NCBI GenBank assembly: GCA_035630195.1
Contig: DASQLD010000302.1
Location: 1 to 7,491 of the forward strand
Length of the DNA stretch: 7,491 nucleotides
Direction: 5' to 3'
DNA from: DASQDN01 sp035630195
Lineage (GTDB): Bacteria; Acidobacteriota; Terriglobia; Bryobacterales; Bryobacteraceae
The position numbers were made by a program, and so were the translations under genes. A model generated the notes under the pieces. The model made no database searches. It saw only the letters and a list, made by a program, of their open reading frames with translations, and was not told where the DNA came from. Below, piece by piece: positions 1 to 6,219 of this stretch (position 1 is the first letter of the stretch; each line of letters opens with the position of its first letter).

Positions 1-1219
1 GCGGAATACGCGCAACTTGAAACAGCGATTTAATCTTCTCGTTGGCATGACCGGGCCGGGTGAACCGATCACCGGGATGCCAGTTGCGTAACTCCACCGG
101 ACCAAATAGCCATTGGGCGTCGATTAGCCCGCCCCCTGTATTATACCCTTCGTCAGCCATGACGGTATTTGTATTTTCAGCAACTTCGACGCGGACTTTT
201 GACGATTGGCCAGGCACCTTGACTTCTCCCGGTATCGGCAGGGGGGTACAGTAGTCGCGTTCCCACCGTGATTCCGACCGTGGCAGGCAGATCTTGAGCC
301 ATTCAAATGAGCGAAATACATCGATTCCGGGGGCTTGCCGCCGTCCATGCCCTTCCGGTTCGACTGCCAGGGCGAGGATGGAATCGACATGGAACAAGTC
401 GATTTGTCGAAGGTCACCTTTCACCTCCGAGATGGCTCGCCGGATCAGACGCCGGGAAACCGCAACAGGAACCTTATATAGGTTATCGACATTAATCAGA
501 ATGGCAGGAGGGCGCCTTGTAAAAAGATCGCCGGCAAGGCGTTCGATTTCCGCTGTCCAATATTCTTCTTCATCGCGGGCGAGCTCGGCCGTTCGGGCCA
601 ACGCGGTTTCGGCTGCGGGACCGAGTATCGGCAGGAATTCGTGACGGATCCGGTTTCGCGCAAATCTGAGATCGGCGTTCGAGCGGTCTTCGCGCCAAAG
701 CAGGCCTCGGGACCGGAGGTACTCGAGAACCTCTGCACGGCTGCAGTCAATAAGGGGTCGAATGCGGCGGTCAGCAGCCACTGGGAGGATGCCGGCCAGC
801 CCGGCCGTACCCGAACCGCGCAGGAGTCTGTAAATCACGGTTTCAGCCTGGTCGGAACGAGTATGACCCGTCGCAATCTTGCTTGCCGGCAGACCGCGAA
901 AGAATGCGAGCCTGGCATCGCGGCCCGCCTGCTCCAAGTTGCCACCCAAGTCGAGGACATTCACTTCGTCGTAGAAGAACGAAAGGCCCATCGTTTTGGC
1001 GAGGTCACGAACAAATTCGGCGTCGCCGTCCGACTCCATCCCGCGCAATTTGTGATTGAGATGGGCGACCGAAAGTTCAATCCCGAGGGACGGTGCAAGT
1101 TCGTGAAGAATATGAAGGAGACAGACAGAATCGGCGCCGCCCGAGACCGCTACAGTGACGTGGTCCCCCGCAGAGCACATGCTATAACGGGAAAGAGTTC
1201 CCGACACACGATCTAGCAA
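1..1219 (-). CDS. tilS: tRNA(Ile)-lysidine synthetase TilS (C-terminus beyond left edge)
   Basis: Cytoplasmic enzyme that uses ATP and lysine to convert the wobble cytidine (C34) of the CAU-anticodon tRNA-Ile to lysidine, switching decoding from AUG to AUA; essential in most bacteria. Read from the TTG at 1219, the N-terminal PP-loop ATPase carries SGGADS at residues 26-31, HLNHKLRG near 53-60 and ATGHTRSDQAET near 116-127, followed by RLLRGSG; all are TilS signatures. The middle domain has the expected SNADLRFARNRIRH stretch. The C-terminal tRNA-binding domain is entered (PGDRF near 383-386, then NEKIKSLFQ) and the frame is still open at base 1, so only the last few dozen residues are missing. 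The start is uncertain. An in-frame ATG at 1261 has no clear Shine-Dalgarno, adds 14 non-conserved residues and leaves 2 bp to the divergent kdsC. The TTG at 1219 has GGAG 4 nt upstream and gives the usual family N-terminus. An ATG at 1180 is also possible but would remove the LLDRV helix. Confidence 0.94.
   Translation of the reverse strand, partial: MLDRVSGTLSRYSMCSAGDHVTVAVSGGADSVCLLHILHELAPSLGIELSVAHLNHKLRGMESDGDAEFVRDLAKTMGLSFFYDEVNVLDLGGNLEQAGRDARLAFFRGLPASKIATGHTRSDQAETVIYRLLRGSGTAGLAGILPVAADRRIRPLIDCSRAEVLEYLRSRGLLWREDRSNADLRFARNRIRHEFLPILGPAAETALARTAELARDEEEYWTAEIERLAGDLFTRRPPAILINVDNLYKVPVAVSRRLIRRAISEVKGDLRQIDLFHVDSILALAVEPEGHGRRQAPGIDVFRSFEWLKICLPRSESRWERDYCTPLPIPGEVKVPGQSSKVRVEVAENTNTVMADEGYNTGGGLIDAQWLFGPVELRNWHPGDRFTRPGHANEKIKSLFQVARIP
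1180..1188 (+). promoter_or_regulatory. Candidate extended -10 promoter for kdsC
   Basis: TGCTATAAC on the plus strand is an extended -10 (TGn plus a 5-of-6 match to TATAAT), lying inside the 5' end of the divergent tilS. No convincing -35 is visible at the normal spacing. A start near 1195 would give kdsC a leader of about 70 nt containing the inverted repeat at 1217-1246. Because kdsC and tilS diverge with almost no gap, a promoter inside the neighbour's coding region is expected. The evidence is a motif match only. Confidence 0.3.
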
Positions 1220-1246
1220 GCTTCTCCATTGTAAGGGCGAAGCTTG
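1217..1246. repeat. 8-bp inverted repeat (CAAGCTTC / GAAGCTTG) between tilS and kdsC starts
   Basis: CAAGCTTC at 1217-1224 and its exact reverse complement GAAGCTTG at 1239-1246 are separated by 14 nt. Each arm contains the palindrome AAGCTT, so the element can be read either as a hairpin or as two similar palindromic half-sites. It lies just upstream of the kdsC ribosome-binding site and overlaps the preferred tilS start. It could be a leader hairpin, a shared operator, or coincidence; there is no T-run, so it is not an intrinsic terminator. Confidence 0.4.
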
Positions 1247-1254
1247 TAAGGCGA
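1229..1254 (+). repeat. Tandem imperfect repeat TTGTAAGG(G)CGA before kdsC
   Basis: TTGTAAGGGCGA (1229-1240) is repeated as TTGTAAGGCGA (1244-1254), differing by one G and spaced by 15 nt. The second copy runs into AGGA (1254-1257), the kdsC Shine-Dalgarno. It overlaps the right arm of the inverted repeat at 1217-1246. It may be a small local duplication or paired binding half-sites. Confidence 0.4.
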
Positions 1255-1263
1255 GGATCATTC

Positions 1264-1803
1264 TTGGACATTTACCAACTGGCTGCCGGCATCGAAATGG
1301 TGTTAATGGATGTCGACGGAGTCCTGACGGACGGAAGGCTTTACAACGTACCCGACGCGCAAGGCAAAATGGTCGAGACAAAGGGTTTCGACTCACAGGA
1401 CGGAATCGGACTGCAGTGGTTGAGCTGGAACAACATCAAGACCGGACTGATCAGCGGGCGTGTCTCACCGGCAACGATCGAGCGCGCCGGTCAGTGCAAA
1501 TTCTCCTATGTTTATCAGGGGCATATCGAGAAGATTCCCATTCTGCAAGAGATTCTTGCAGATGCGAAGATCGATTCTCAGCGGGTTGCCTACATAGGGG
1601 ACGATCTCACTGACATTGTCGTGATGCGGCGTGTGGGCCTTTCCTTTGCCACAGCCAATGCGCGCGACGAAGTTAAGAGGGCCGCCCACTACACAACATC
1701 GCAACCGGGTGGTTCAGGAGCCGTTCGCGAGGTGTGTGAATTCATTCTCAAGGCGAAAGGGCTTTGGGAACCACTCCTGCGGAAATACGAAGTTATCGTA
1801 TAA
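1264..1803 (+). CDS. kdsC: 3-deoxy-D-manno-octulosonate 8-phosphate phosphatase KdsC
   Basis: Cytoplasmic HAD-superfamily phosphatase (C0 type, no cap domain, tetrameric in characterised members) that hydrolyses KDO-8-phosphate to KDO and phosphate, on the route to CMP-KDO and the inner core of lipopolysaccharide. All HAD motifs are present: motif I DVDGVLTDG with catalytic D16 and D18; motif II SGR at 64-66; motif III lysine K90 in EKIPIL; motif IV GDDLTD at 112-117. The family tail GGSGAVREVCEFIL follows at 149-162. At 179 residues it is full length. The TTG start is preferred because AGGA at 1254-1257 sits 6 nt before it and because it keeps the helix leading into motif I; the next ATG, at 1297, would remove that helix. 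It is followed after 2 bp by the ACT-domain gene, so the two are probably co-transcribed. A paralogous sugar phosphatase, such as one for a sialic-acid-like nonulosonate, cannot be fully excluded, but the local motifs favour KdsC. Confidence 0.92.
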   Translation: MDIYQLAAGIEMVLMDVDGVLTDGRLYNVPDAQGKMVETKGFDSQDGIGLQWLSWNNIKTGLISGRVSPATIERAGQCKFSYVYQGHIEKIPILQEILADAKIDSQRVAYIGDDLTDIVVMRRVGLSFATANARDEVKRAAHYTTSQPGGSGAVREVCEFILKAKGLWEPLLRKYEVIV

Positions 1804-1805
1804 GA

Positions 1806-2462
1806 ATGGCTGACAGAATCGGGATCGTGGTTCATGCTGAGCGTGGGCCTGGAATCTTGCATCAGGTAACGGGAGTGATTGCCCGGCATGGCGGCGACAT
1901 CTCGTCGGTCGACATACTCTCCAGCCGGCCGCCGGAAACGCGTATTTACTTTGAAATTGAGCTGCCTGACGAAACCCCGGAGTTGATCGAAGAAATCCGC
2001 TCGCTGTCAGTCGTGCATGACGCAACCGTTGCCAGAAGCCTCACGAAGATCTACGGCAAACGCATCATCATCATCGGTGGCGGAGCTCAAGTAGGCCAGG
2101 TTGCTATTGGCGCGATCTCGGAAGCCGATCGACACAACATCCGCGGCGAGAAAATCTCTGTTGACACAATCCCGCTGGTGGGAGAACAACCTTTGGCAGA
2201 GGCTGTGCGCGCGGTAGTGAACCTCCCACGCACACGCGCTGTCGTGCTGGCGGGCGCCATTATGGGCGGCGATATTGTCGAGGCTGTTCGAGAAGTTCGA
2301 GAGCAGGGCCTGCTCGTGATCAGTTTGAATATGGCCGGCGGAGTGCCGGAGGCAGCCGATCTTGTGGTCACCGACCCGGTTCAAGCTGGAGTGATGGCTG
2401 TCATGGCGGTTGCCGAGACTGCCAAGTTCAATATTGACCGTCTCAAGCGACGGGTGTTTTAG
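1806..2462 (+). CDS. ACT-domain protein with C-terminal DUF5612-like domain
   Basis: Predicted soluble 218-residue protein with no signal peptide or membrane segment. Residues about 4-77 form an ACT domain, a small-ligand-binding fold often specific for amino acids: the first strand RIGIVVHA leads into ERGPGILHQVTGVIARHGGDI, the usual ACT loop and helix. Residues about 84-218 form a second domain opening with a glycine-rich strand-loop, IIIIGGGAQVGQ (87-98), which looks like a Rossmann-type nucleotide-binding turn. It continues with EADRHNIRGEKISVDTIPLVGE (106-127), AGAIMGGDI (149-157) and TDPVQAGVMAVMAVAETAKF (189-208). This second half resembles, from memory, the DUF5612 family annotated mainly in archaeal ACT proteins; its function is unknown. 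The ATG at 1806 is preferred over an upstream in-frame ATG at 1764, which lies inside kdsC and adds a non-conserved leader. The 2 bp gap after kdsC suggests one transcript, hinting at a regulatory or metabolite-sensing role near KDO or amino-acid metabolism; that role is inference. Confidence 0.85.
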   Translation: MADRIGIVVHAERGPGILHQVTGVIARHGGDISSVDILSSRPPETRIYFEIELPDETPELIEEIRSLSVVHDATVARSLTKIYGKRIIIIGGGAQVGQVAIGAISEADRHNIRGEKISVDTIPLVGEQPLAEAVRAVVNLPRTRAVVLAGAIMGGDIVEAVREVREQGLLVISLNMAGGVPEAADLVVTDPVQAGVMAVMAVAETAKFNIDRLKRRVF

Positions 2463-2470
2463 GAAGTCAT

Positions 2471-3934
2471 TCAAGTGGTATGACCCACTCGCCGCAACAG
2501 GTTCTGAAAACGGGGGGAGGAGCGAAGGGAGTCGAACTTCGGATCCACCTTCACCCAGAGCGCCAGCCACCCACTGCGATCATCACAGGCTTTTTCCAAC
2601 CAGACCAGCGCTTGCTCCGTCTCTCCGAGTCCCGCATACACAGTGGCCACGTCGTAGGGCGACACGTACCTGCGACTAGAAGTCTCTTCGAGTAGCGAAA
2701 GCAACGTTTGCGATTCAGCGCGCCGTCCGGCCAGCGCATAAGCGTGGGCGAGCGACGCCTTCACTTGTGGGCTATCACTTAAGCTGTTCGCTCGGTTCAA
2801 CGCGACGATGGCGGCTGGAAAATCCTTCCTCTGGATGTGAGCCCAACCCAGCACCATATGCGACCAGTACAAGGTTGGGTCCAACGCGATCGACCGTCGA
2901 CACTGCTCGACCGCCTGCTCGTACTGTCGAGAGAAGTACTGCGACAGGCCCAGTTCCATGAGGTTGAAGTCGTTCGTTGGGTCAGCCGCGAGCGGGCGCC
3001 TCAACGCTACCTGCGCTTCTTCGAATCGTCCGAGAGCGGTGAGAAGCCAGCCGTAGAGTCGTTGAGCTGGGGCAAATGAAGGCTCGAGCGCATTGGCACG
3101 CCGGAACTCCTGTTCGGCGCCCGCCCAGTCCCAATCGTATTGCATCTTAACGACGCCGAGATTGACGTGGGCCCACGCCAGGGAATCATCCAGCCGAATG
3201 GCCTCGAGCGCGGCAGCTTTAGCGCGCGGCATCGCCTGGTGCGGTGGAATGTGCAAATCGGAGAGGAAGTTCCAGCCTACAGAAAGCCCCGAATGAGAGG
3301 TCGCCGAAGTCGGATCGAGCGCGATTGCCCGCTGGTAATATTCGATGCCTTTTCTTACGTCAGCCTCAGTCCACTTCGAAACATGAAAATCCCCTTGCAT
3401 TTCGAGCCTGTAAAGCTCAGCCTGACGGCCTACCCAGCGGTTCAGCCACGTTCCGAAAACAGTGAGTGCGAACAATGCGCCGACAACACTGACCAATATG
3501 GCAGTGAGACGCTTCGATCGAGCCCGAGGCCGAATAGGATCCGAAACCGCGGGTATCGGTACATTTCCTTCCCCCGCACTTTCGATTGACTCCGGCGCAG
3601 ACCGTACCTGGGCTACGAATCGATAACCGCGACCCGGCAAGGTCTCGATGAAGCGGGGATGGTCGGCCGAATCTCCCAGAGCTTGACGGAGCCGGTTTAC
3701 CGCTGCGTTCAATCCATGTTCGAAGTCACCGGCTGTCGCTCCCGGCCAGAGGGTCTCGCACAAGTCTTCACGCAGCACCAGATCTCCGGGCCGTTTCAAC
3801 AACTCGGCAAGGACCAGTCGGATCTGAGAAGGAAGTTTGATTTTGGTTCTGTGCTTCCGCAACTCGCCGGACACCGTGTCGAATTCGAAAGATCCGAAAG
3901 CTACTGTCGACGGCCGGGAGCGTAAGGGGTGCAT
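2471..3934 (-). CDS. Membrane-anchored winged-helix regulator with TPR sensor domain (CadC/ToxR-like)
   Basis: A 487-residue one-component regulator built like CadC or ToxR: DNA-binding domain in the cytoplasm, one membrane helix, sensor domain outside. Residues about 11-108 are an OmpR/PhoB-type winged helix, from FGSFEFD through the recognition-helix region NAAVNRLRQALGD to the characteristic GRGYRFVAQ wing. A polar, proline-rich linker leads to a single hydrophobic helix at about 143-162 (TAILVSVVGALFALTVFGTW). The remainder is a run of tetratricopeptide repeats, visible as A-x-x-DPT/EPS-ending helix pairs such as YYQRAIALDPTSA and CRRSIALDPTLYW. It ends in the CDDRSGW...DPKFDSLRSSPRF tail common in these proteins. 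ATG 3934 is preferred: GGTGG lies just upstream and a GTG at 3961 would place the candidate extended -10 inside the gene. It diverges from the TPR/DUF418/methyltransferase operon, an obvious candidate target. It lacks the phosphoacceptor receiver of a two-component regulator. Such genes are numerous in Acidobacteriota, so its specific ligand is unknown. Confidence 0.92.
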   Translation of the reverse strand: MHPLRSRPSTVAFGSFEFDTVSGELRKHRTKIKLPSQIRLVLAELLKRPGDLVLREDLCETLWPGATAGDFEHGLNAAVNRLRQALGDSADHPRFIETLPGRGYRFVAQVRSAPESIESAGEGNVPIPAVSDPIRPRARSKRLTAILVSVVGALFALTVFGTWLNRWVGRQAELYRLEMQGDFHVSKWTEADVRKGIEYYQRAIALDPTSATSHSGLSVGWNFLSDLHIPPHQAMPRAKAAALEAIRLDDSLAWAHVNLGVVKMQYDWDWAGAEQEFRRANALEPSFAPAQRLYGWLLTALGRFEEAQVALRRPLAADPTNDFNLMELGLSQYFSRQYEQAVEQCRRSIALDPTLYWSHMVLGWAHIQRKDFPAAIVALNRANSLSDSPQVKASLAHAYALAGRRAESQTLLSLLEETSSRRYVSPYDVATVYAGLGETEQALVWLEKACDDRSGWLALWVKVDPKFDSLRSSPRFQNLLRRVGHTT

Positions 3935-3941
3935 TAAACCA

Positions 3942-4012
3942 CCGGTGATGAAGTATAGCACTCGTGAGGTGGGTCCCTTAAACCCTTCTGTTTCAACCTC
4001 CAGCCGGTGATG
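3942..4012. repeat. Direct repeat CCGGTGATG flanking the regulator/operon divergent region
   Basis: The 9-mer CCGGTGATG occurs at 3942-3950 and again at 4004-4012, with similar left flanks (CCA versus CCAG). The first copy lies between the candidate -10 and the start codon of the winged-helix regulator and includes the 8-bp palindrome CACCGGTG (3940-3947). The second lies about 100 bp before the TPR gene start. The placement suits an autoregulatory and divergent operator, but a repeat of this length could occur by chance in about 180 bp. Confidence 0.25.
3952..3960 (-). promoter_or_regulatory. Candidate extended -10 promoter for the winged-helix/TPR regulator
   Basis: Read on the minus strand these bases are TGCTATACT, an extended -10 element (TGn followed by a 5-of-6 match to TATAAT). 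No good -35 lies at 16-18 bp, which extended -10 promoters can tolerate. Transcription would begin around 3945, leaving a leader of only about 11 nt before ATG 3934. This supports ATG 3934 over the GTG at 3961. The prediction rests on a short motif match alone. Confidence 0.35.
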
Positions 4013-4114
4013 TGGATTTGCATGAAACGGAGAGGCCCGATTTCACGCAACGGGCGCTACGGTGAGTTTGCCGCTGAACAAACACAAGGATCAAGCGGTG
4101 AAAGCGAGCAACCT

Positions 4115-5065
4115 ATGAAATCCTCCGTCCTTCTCCTTACGCCGTTGTTACTGTACGCTGAGGCCCCAGACCGCGTTTCGCAATTGGTCGAAACAATGAG
4201 GGAGCAGACGTTTGCCGGCGACCTAGCGGCGGTTGGCCGCACAGTTCCCATCCTGATTGGTGAACTCGCCAAGCCCCATCCAAACGCCGGACTCGCTTGG
4301 AACCAGATCGGTGTTTACCAAGCTATGCAAGGCAATTACGCCGAGGCCGAGCGCGTCTATCAGCACGGCATCCGGTTGCTGGAACAATCGGGCAAAACTG
4401 GCGACGTGGCACTTTTGCAATTGAACCTGGGTGAACTGTATCTGGATGTTGGACGGCCCGGGCAAGCTGAGGCTCTTCTCCGTCGCGCTCTGACTCTGGC
4501 GACAACAACGATTGGGGCTGATGCGCCAGAGCTCGCCAATTACATTTATGTGCTCGGGGTATCGCGCATGCAACAAGGGGCCTGGGAGGACGCTCGACAT
4601 TATTTCGAGCGTGCGCTTACGCTGGCGGGTGAAACCAGAGACGGGAAGATACGTCGTGGCATCATCCTGGGGAATCTCGCCGTGCTGTATGGGCGCGACA
4701 AGCAGTGGCGCCAAGCTAAGGATTCGATGTTCCAAGCCGTCCCCTTGCTTGAGCAGAACCTCGCATCTGGTCATCCCGATCTGATTCCGTTGTATATCAA
4801 CTTGGCGGCAATTCACGAGCACTTCAAGGAGTGGGATTTGGCCTGCTCGAGTCTGGAAAAGGCTCGGGCTGTCGCTGTAACTCGCCTGCGACCCGATCAC
4901 CCGTACATGCCGGCCATCCTCAACGCCCAAGCCGAAATTTGGAAGAAGCTGGGGAACCGATCAGAAGCGAAAGAACTTAGCCGGCGCGCCAGAGCGATTG
5001 CCGCGGCGCAGCCGCGCGACCCGTCCGGAGAATCGTCGGTTCACATATCGGACTTGAAGAAGTGA
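4115..5065 (+). CDS. Exported tetratricopeptide-repeat protein
   Basis: A 316-residue protein predicted to be exported: residues 1-17 are a short signal peptide (K2, hydrophobic SVLLLTPLLLY, AEA cleavage site). The mature part is nearly all TPRs of the kinesin-light-chain type, with about six recognisable helix pairs near 60-93, 100-130, 143-173, 183-216, 225-257 and 267-297. Examples are AWNQIGVYQAMQGNYAEAE, LQLNLGELYLDVGRPGQAE and LGNLAVLYGRDKQWRQAK. It ends in a basic helix (SRRARAIAAAQP) and a polar tail (SSVHISDLKK). TPR arrays bind proteins; no catalytic motif is present, so the partner is unknown. ATG 4115 is chosen because it begins directly at the signal peptide, with a modest AGCGAG upstream. 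An in-frame ATG at 4007 would bury the signal behind 36 unlikely residues. The stop overlaps the next gene's start as GTGA, implying co-translation with the DUF418 protein. Confidence 0.87.
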   Translation: MKSSVLLLTPLLLYAEAPDRVSQLVETMREQTFAGDLAAVGRTVPILIGELAKPHPNAGLAWNQIGVYQAMQGNYAEAERVYQHGIRLLEQSGKTGDVALLQLNLGELYLDVGRPGQAEALLRRALTLATTTIGADAPELANYIYVLGVSRMQQGAWEDARHYFERALTLAGETRDGKIRRGIILGNLAVLYGRDKQWRQAKDSMFQAVPLLEQNLASGHPDLIPLYINLAAIHEHFKEWDLACSSLEKARAVAVTRLRPDHPYMPAILNAQAEIWKKLGNRSEAKELSRRARAIAAAQPRDPSGESSVHISDLKK

Positions 5066-6219
5066 TCGAGAATGCGCCGTCCGTTTCGGGTCGACTAAAC
5101 GCCCGACATCCGGCGCCGCTTCCGGAGCGGAGTCATCATATCGATGTCATTCGTGGGCTCGCGCTCTTTGGAGTATTGCTAGTAAATGAACTCACGATGT
5201 ACCGTGTTCCTTTGCTGGAACATGTGCTGGCGCCCGGCGCTGGCAAAAGCCCGCTGGACTCGCTGGTCAGCCAGGCAGTCGCGATCCTGCTGGAGTTTAA
5301 GGCGCTCACGATCTTCTCTTTTCTATTCGGCGCCGGAATGGCGATACAGTCAGAGCGCGGCGCGGCCAACGATGCGTCTACGACGCGATTTCTCGCTCGC
5401 AGGTTGGGATGGCTCGCTCTCTTCGGCCTGGTTCACATGGTGGCGATCTCGAATGGAGACATTCTCGCTCTATATGCGGTTTGTGGTCTGATGCTGTTGC
5501 CCGTACTACGACTCTCGAGTCTAGCCCTGGCTTACATTGGCGCTGCGCTGATCGTCGTACCGGAAATCGTGCCGTTTCGGCCCAGTCTGCCTTCTGCTGA
5601 TGAAGCCGCCGCGCACCTGATACGAGCACGAGAGGTTTATTCGACCGGCAGCTTCGAGAACTTGACAAGCTTCCGGCTCTATGAGATCGGAGCCCTGATT
5701 CTTCCACTGCTGGCAGGAATTGCGCCTCGCACCATTGGAGTGATGATGTGGGGTGTGGCCGGCTGGCGCAGCGGCATTCTCCAGAAGCCTGGTGAGCATA
5801 AAGGCACGCTAACAGTTGCATTCGTCTGTGCAATCTCTGCGGCGCCGTGGAGCCCGCTGATCGTGGCCGTCGCATACGTATCCGGGTTTCTGCTCGTGTT
5901 ACCGAAGTTGCGGGAGAGTACAGTCGCAGGGTTTGCCGCAGTGGGACGAATGGCGTTGACGAATTACCTGCTCCAATCAGTAATTCTCGGTTTCGTCTTT
6001 TACGGCTATGGGTTCGGCCTGCTGGGGCGAGTAGGAACGGCCACAGCAGCGGCGCTCGGTGTCCTGCTGTACGTCATACAGGTGAAGGTAAGCAGTTTGT
6101 GGCTCGGGTATTTCCAGTTCGGTCCTATGGAGTGGGTGTGGCGCTCACTGGCATATCGCGAATGGCAGCAGATGCGACGAGTCTCGGCGTTCTCGGAGGT
6201 TAAACATGATGCGGCTTGA
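5062..6219 (+). CDS. DUF418-domain multi-pass membrane protein (YeiB-like)
   Basis: A 385-residue inner-membrane protein. After a polar N-terminus, the family opening HHIDVIRGLALFGVLLVNE (25-43) starts the first membrane helix. Further hydrophobic helices lie near 70-93, 113-128, 133-150, 152-170, 208-235, 265-281, 297-320 and 325-345. The last third is the DUF418 domain, with its diagnostic GRMALTNYLLQSVI (295-308), FYGYGFGLLGR (313-323) and the closing FGPMEWVWRSLAY (353-365). The biochemical role is not established; relatives are discussed as transporters or as distant kin of membrane acyltransferases. The GTG start at 5062 overlaps the upstream TGA (GTGA), and a better internal start is not evident. 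Between about 236 and 265 the protein looks shorter than typical relatives, which usually show another helix there; this is judged from memory. It sits in the middle of the three-gene operon, so its job probably involves both the exported TPR protein and the membrane methyltransferase-like protein. Confidence 0.92.
   Translation: MIENAPSVSGRLNARHPAPLPERSHHIDVIRGLALFGVLLVNELTMYRVPLLEHVLAPGAGKSPLDSLVSQAVAILLEFKALTIFSFLFGAGMAIQSERGAANDASTTRFLARRLGWLALFGLVHMVAISNGDILALYAVCGLMLLPVLRLSSLALAYIGAALIVVPEIVPFRPSLPSADEAAAHLIRAREVYSTGSFENLTSFRLYEIGALILPLLAGIAPRTIGVMMWGVAGWRSGILQKPGEHKGTLTVAFVCAISAAPWSPLIVAVAYVSGFLLVLPKLRESTVAGFAAVGRMALTNYLLQSVILGFVFYGYGFGLLGRVGTATAAALGVLLYVIQVKVSSLWLGYFQFGPMEWVWRSLAYREWQQMRRVSAFSEVKHDAA
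6195..6199 (+). promoter_or_regulatory. Strong ribosome-binding site for the methyltransferase-like gene
   Basis: GGAGG, 6 nt before ATG 6206, is the best Shine-Dalgarno match at any gene start in the window. It lies inside the last codons of the DUF418 gene. It fixes the start of this overlapping gene and suggests that the gene can be translated well on its own as well as by coupling. Confidence 0.75.

Noticed and set aside
641..1216. A 191-codon open frame on the plus strand
   Set aside because: It lies entirely opposite tilS, whose conserved motifs are on the minus strand; the plus-strand translation has no recognisable domain.
2463..2470. Search for a bidirectional terminator between the ACT gene and the regulator
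   Set aside because: Only 8 bp separate the stop codons and no GC-rich stem followed by T residues is seen there or just inside either gene.
2007..2570. A 187-codon open frame on the minus strand
   Set aside because: It is antisense to the ACT-domain gene and runs across the convergent junction; its composition is that of a shadow frame and shows no motif.
3140..3589. A 149-codon open frame on the plus strand
   Set aside because: Opposite the TPR region of the winged-helix regulator, with no start signal or motif.
3961..3966. GTG at 3961 as the start of the winged-helix regulator
   Set aside because: No Shine-Dalgarno; it would include the extended -10 motif in the coding region. ATG 3934 has GGTGG upstream.
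3966..4000. Possible hairpin GAGGT...ACCTC with nested GGGT...ACCC
   Set aside because: Stems of only 4-5 bp, asymmetric, with no T-run; too weak to call a terminator or riboswitch.
4223..4930. A 235-codon open frame on the minus strand
   Set aside because: It is antisense to the TPR gene; the sense strand gives clear TPR helices and a signal peptide, this strand gives nothing recognisable.
5378..5875. A 165-codon arginine- and serine-rich open frame on the minus strand
   Set aside because: Shadow of the DUF418 gene; low-complexity composition typical of an antisense frame in GC-rich DNA.
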